From assembly GCA_037783415.1 (NCBI GenBank), contig JAZGTN010000179.1:164001-228000 (forward strand): 64,000 bases of DNA. Reading direction: 5' to 3'. The translations under genes and the position numbers were made by a program. Of the stretch, positions 62,117-64,000 are shown one piece after another (the first letter of the stretch is position 1; each line of letters opens with the position of its first letter). This stretch comes from Leptasterias polaris. Lineage: Eukaryota; Echinodermata; Asteroidea; Forcipulatida; Asteriidae. The notes under the pieces are model-generated. The model made no database searches. It was not told the origin of the DNA and was given only the letters and a program-made list of their open reading frames with translations.

Positions 62117-62558
62117 ACATTACCCCCATGCAGGAATATTGAACTACACTTGTAAATCTCTAATGGGGTCAGGCCCAACGTGACTTGGATCCGGGTCAAT
62201 TCTGGCGAAGGAGTCTTCAGGGTGAACAAAGGTAGCAAAACTGTCAATAATTAGACTCTTTGTTTAAACAGTTGGGTGCATGTTTCCCCAAAAAGGAAGA
62301 CAGAAATTTGTTTTGAATGAGTAGTACGTTCCTTGAAACCATTAGCGTAAAAATACCAGCTATAAAGTTGTATGCTACACTGGCGTACTGTCTGCACAAT
62401 GGTACCCATTCATAACTAACAAGGTTTATGGTTAAAATGTCACAGATTCTGTAAAAATTCAATCCCAAAAACTTTTAACTGTCAGCCTGTGTTCAATAAT
62501 AATAGACCAGCAATTCCGTTTGCGGAAACAAGAAAGCTTTGCTCAAGTCTAGTACAGT
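62117..62558 (-). other. Probable 3' UTR or downstream flank of the arrestin-domain gene
   Basis: These bases follow the TGA of the terminal arrestin-domain exon on the minus strand and hold no convincing coding frame. The span is taken as 3' UTR only by position; no canonical AATAAA is present. It contains a short GGTCAGGCCC...CCGGGTCAATT stretch near 62165-62200 that resembles the GGGTCA-rich repeat family seen elsewhere in the window. The extent of the UTR is inference. Confidence 0.3.
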
Positions 62559-62731
62559 TCACTGATCAAACCGGTTTTCTGATTGCTCATCCATCAAGAA
62601 ACTGAAGTATCTATAGCTAGGCACAAACTGCTCGCTGGCGAAATAGTTCTCCCCACTCCTGTCTTTGGACCTCAGTCTGCTCATTGCAGCAGCTTCTTCG
62701 TAACTCGGCGGTGGAGTTTCATCCGTAAGAG
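62559..62731 (-). CDS. Arrestin-domain-containing protein, terminal coding exon with PPxY tail and stop
   Basis: A strong acceptor (TTTACTTTCCTTGCAG) precedes 62731. The first two bases complete the split codon left by the exon at 63281, giving Ala. The frame then runs 56 residues to a TGA at 62561-62559. The peptide begins LTDETPPPSYEEAAAM, so it carries a PPSY motif followed by acidic residues. It later has FVPSYRYFSF near the end. PPxY motifs in alpha-arrestin tails bind WW domains of NEDD4-family ubiquitin ligases, and an aromatic F-x-P-x-Y block near the C terminus is also common in the family. Together the three visible exons give about 162 C-terminal residues of a family usually about 350-450 long. 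No AATAAA was found downstream; an ATTAAA on the minus strand at 61919-61914 is a weak candidate poly(A) signal. Confidence 0.87.
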
Positions 62732-63013
62732 CTGCAAGGAAAGTAAAACATATACCATTCTAATTTTGTTTATAACCATATATAATATTTGTGATATTTA
62801 ACACGTCTCTTAAGAATTTAAGAATATATATGACTTAGTCATAGCTCCTCATATCTAAAGCATAAACCACAAAGCCGAAGAAGCAAACAGTAAAGAAAAT
62901 ACGTCGATTAAAATCTTAAAACACAACCACTAAATACAAACCTAAAGCAATACAAAATACTACACTCTGGATACGTCCTGTGTATGAAAAAATGCCTTCA
63001 CGCTAAGAAGTCG

Positions 63014-63165
63014 CGGGTCATATGGCCCGAATTCCTGGTCCTGTTATTGGGCCTGACCAATTTCTCAGTGAGTATGACTCGGAATCTGTGTCAAAATGAC
63101 CCAGAAATGGGTTAAACTGACGCAAAATTCGAGTTAAAATCCCTTTTTTTTAAAACCAGTTTCCG
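63014..63165. repeat. GGGTCA-family repeat inside an arrestin-domain gene intron
   Basis: The sequence repeats GGGCCTGACC, TGACTCGGAAT, TGACCCAGAAATGGGTTAAACTGACGCAAAATTCGAGTTAAAATC and ends in a T-rich run. The same order of words occurs at 12555-12672 and 29839-29985, including GGAAT, AAACTGACGCAAA and CGA-TTTT. It lies in the last intron of the arrestin-domain gene. Terminal repeats are degraded here, so the borders are approximate. Confidence 0.55.
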
Positions 63166-63280
63166 GAGCAGCCTGACCCAGAAATGAGTTAGGCCTCCTG
63201 GTAACCTCCTGGTCAATTCCAAACTGAGAGCTTTTAAAGTGTTTAAAGTGTAACAGACATTAATTTTAAAAAATGTTTAC

Positions 63281-63410
63281 CTGCGTTCGGCTGTTCTCCG
63301 GGGTATGGTGGCAACTCGGTGTCTGCTCTGGTGGTCCGTGTGGCAGGAATCTTTAGTGGTACGTTGCCTATCTGTATCGTAAAGTTTTTCTCACGATTTG
63401 CACTCAAGAA
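63281..63410 (-). CDS. Arrestin-domain-containing protein, penultimate coding exon
   Basis: This exon has 130 nt, giving 43 codons plus one base. The acceptor is TTTCTGAACAG just above 63410, with a weak pyrimidine tract, and the donor is GTAAAC just below 63281. The peptide begins FLSANREKNFTIQIGNVPLKIP. The IQIGNVPLKIP segment fits the last beta strands of the arrestin C domain, where the family usually has an I-x-I-G-T-[IV]-P-[IL] pattern. After it comes a polar, proline-containing linker (TELPPYPGEQPNA) leading to the tail. The leading LPPYPG resembles a second, non-canonical proline/tyrosine site. Phase 0 entry and phase 1 exit match both neighbouring exons. The intron upstream is about 310 bp; the one downstream is about 550 bp and holds a repeat copy. 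Confidence 0.83.
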
Positions 63411-63476
63411 CTGTTCAGAAATGTACGTAAAGTAAAACAAAAATGTGTGTGTGTGAATATTTAAATTTTAAACATA

Positions 63477-63494
63477 AATATATATATATATATC
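63477..63494. repeat. TA dinucleotide repeat in an arrestin-domain gene intron
   Basis: A short TA run in the intron between the exons at 63722-63907 and 63281-63410. A similar AT run lies at about 51780-51806. Confidence 0.85.
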
Positions 63495-63721
63495 TTAGAA
63501 AATATGCAGCTTTGGAACACATAACTACTACAGTGGGCCTTCTATGGTAGACTCACTGCCTCTCATTATTCAGTTCAACAGTCCGATGGGTAATCACAGA
63601 AAACATTCATTTGATTGAATCTGAAAGACCTCTCTAGCCAGAGACATGGCAGTGCTATTCTACAAAAAATTGAAGGGGTTTTCGAATGACGGCTTGCACC
63701 TTTAAGATCTGATGCTCCTAC

Positions 63722-63907
63722 CTGAACACGATAGAGCACGTCGATGATGCTGCATCCAGGTAGACCCGATGGTGGCACTGGAGGGATACGCAACGGGCCG
63801 ATGCTGAAGTCTGTCACCCGACCCCGCGGACATCCTACAGAAGCACTCGCCATTGCCAATGTGTTCTTTTTGACTTTTTGATGGGATTTCGAATGGAATG
63901 TTATGAT
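63722..63907 (-). CDS. Arrestin-domain-containing protein, internal exon (arrestin C domain)
   Basis: This internal exon encodes 62 residues in an uninterrupted frame. It is bounded by a TTTATTTTTAG acceptor just above 63907 and a GTAGGAG donor just below 63722. The peptide opens ITFHSK, has a lysine-rich turn, and ends IPPVPPSGLPGCSIIDVLYR. The PPVPPS-L-GC-IID-Y pattern is typical of the arrestin C domain of alpha-arrestins (ARRDC/TXNIP family). These proteins act as membrane-associated adaptors linking receptors and transporters to ubiquitin ligases. The acceptor falls on a codon boundary, so the preceding exon, outside the window, should end in phase 0. The exon reads directly into the one at 63410-63281. 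The family call is confident; the exact paralogue (ARRDC1-5 or TXNIP-like) cannot be decided here. The N-terminal arrestin domain and the promoter lie beyond the right edge. Confidence 0.85.
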
Positions 63908-64000
63908 CTAAAAATAAAGTAGAAATTGCAGCTTGTAACACAAGCATGGTAAACCGAATGGATTGTGTTGTGTCTGCTTCATGTGTTCTTTTTGATAAGA

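Overview
The window reads as nuclear DNA from a marine deuterostome invertebrate, most probably an echinoderm and perhaps a sea star. Support: a real gene split by GT-AG introns, several tRNA-derived SINEs, many miniature inverted-repeat elements, a Penelope-like retroelement relic, abundant homopolymer and short tandem repeats, and the recurring AGGCCTA-rich sequence I associate with echinoderm genomes. The taxon call rests on memory of repeat families, not on a search. There is no sign of bacterial gene organisation.

One protein-coding gene is convincing. At the right edge, on the minus strand, the last three coding exons (63907-63722, 63410-63281, 62731-62559) encode the C-terminal half of an arrestin-domain-containing protein (alpha-arrestin/ARRDC type). 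They run from the end of the arrestin C domain to a tail with a PPSY motif and a stop codon. Intron phases agree across both junctions. The 5' part of the gene lies beyond base 64000.

The remaining ~62 kb looks like intergenic or long-intron DNA. From left to right: 1-8680 is mostly unrecognised; 8690-9190 is a ~40-bp minisatellite; 10586-11405 is a block-structured GATGNN/GATAGT hexamer array; 12555-12672 and 29839-29985 are short MITE-like copies; 17799-18176 is a complete MITE whose ends contain TTAA; 19665-23654 is a ~4-kb composite in which nearly identical inverted arms flank a decayed Penelope-like element (20585-22400); 28595-28956, 36600-36806 and 38145-38562 are SINEs with pol III A and B boxes; 29096-29600 and 40345-41045 are degenerate tandem arrays; 39435-39627 looks like the 3' end of a non-LTR retrotransposon ORF; 39804-39980 and 41905-42131 are two inverted copies of another repeat; 44859-45546 is a complete non-autonomous hAT-like transposon with a perfect 8-bp target duplication; 53108-53270, 56113-56346 and 61937-62116 are foldback MITEs.

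Most open frames in the window are chance frames or translations of repeats. I found no new multigene system. The most unusual structures are the inverted-repeat composite around the Penelope relic and a shared hairpin plus GTCGAAACGTC motif at that relic's 3' end and again near 44.0 kb.
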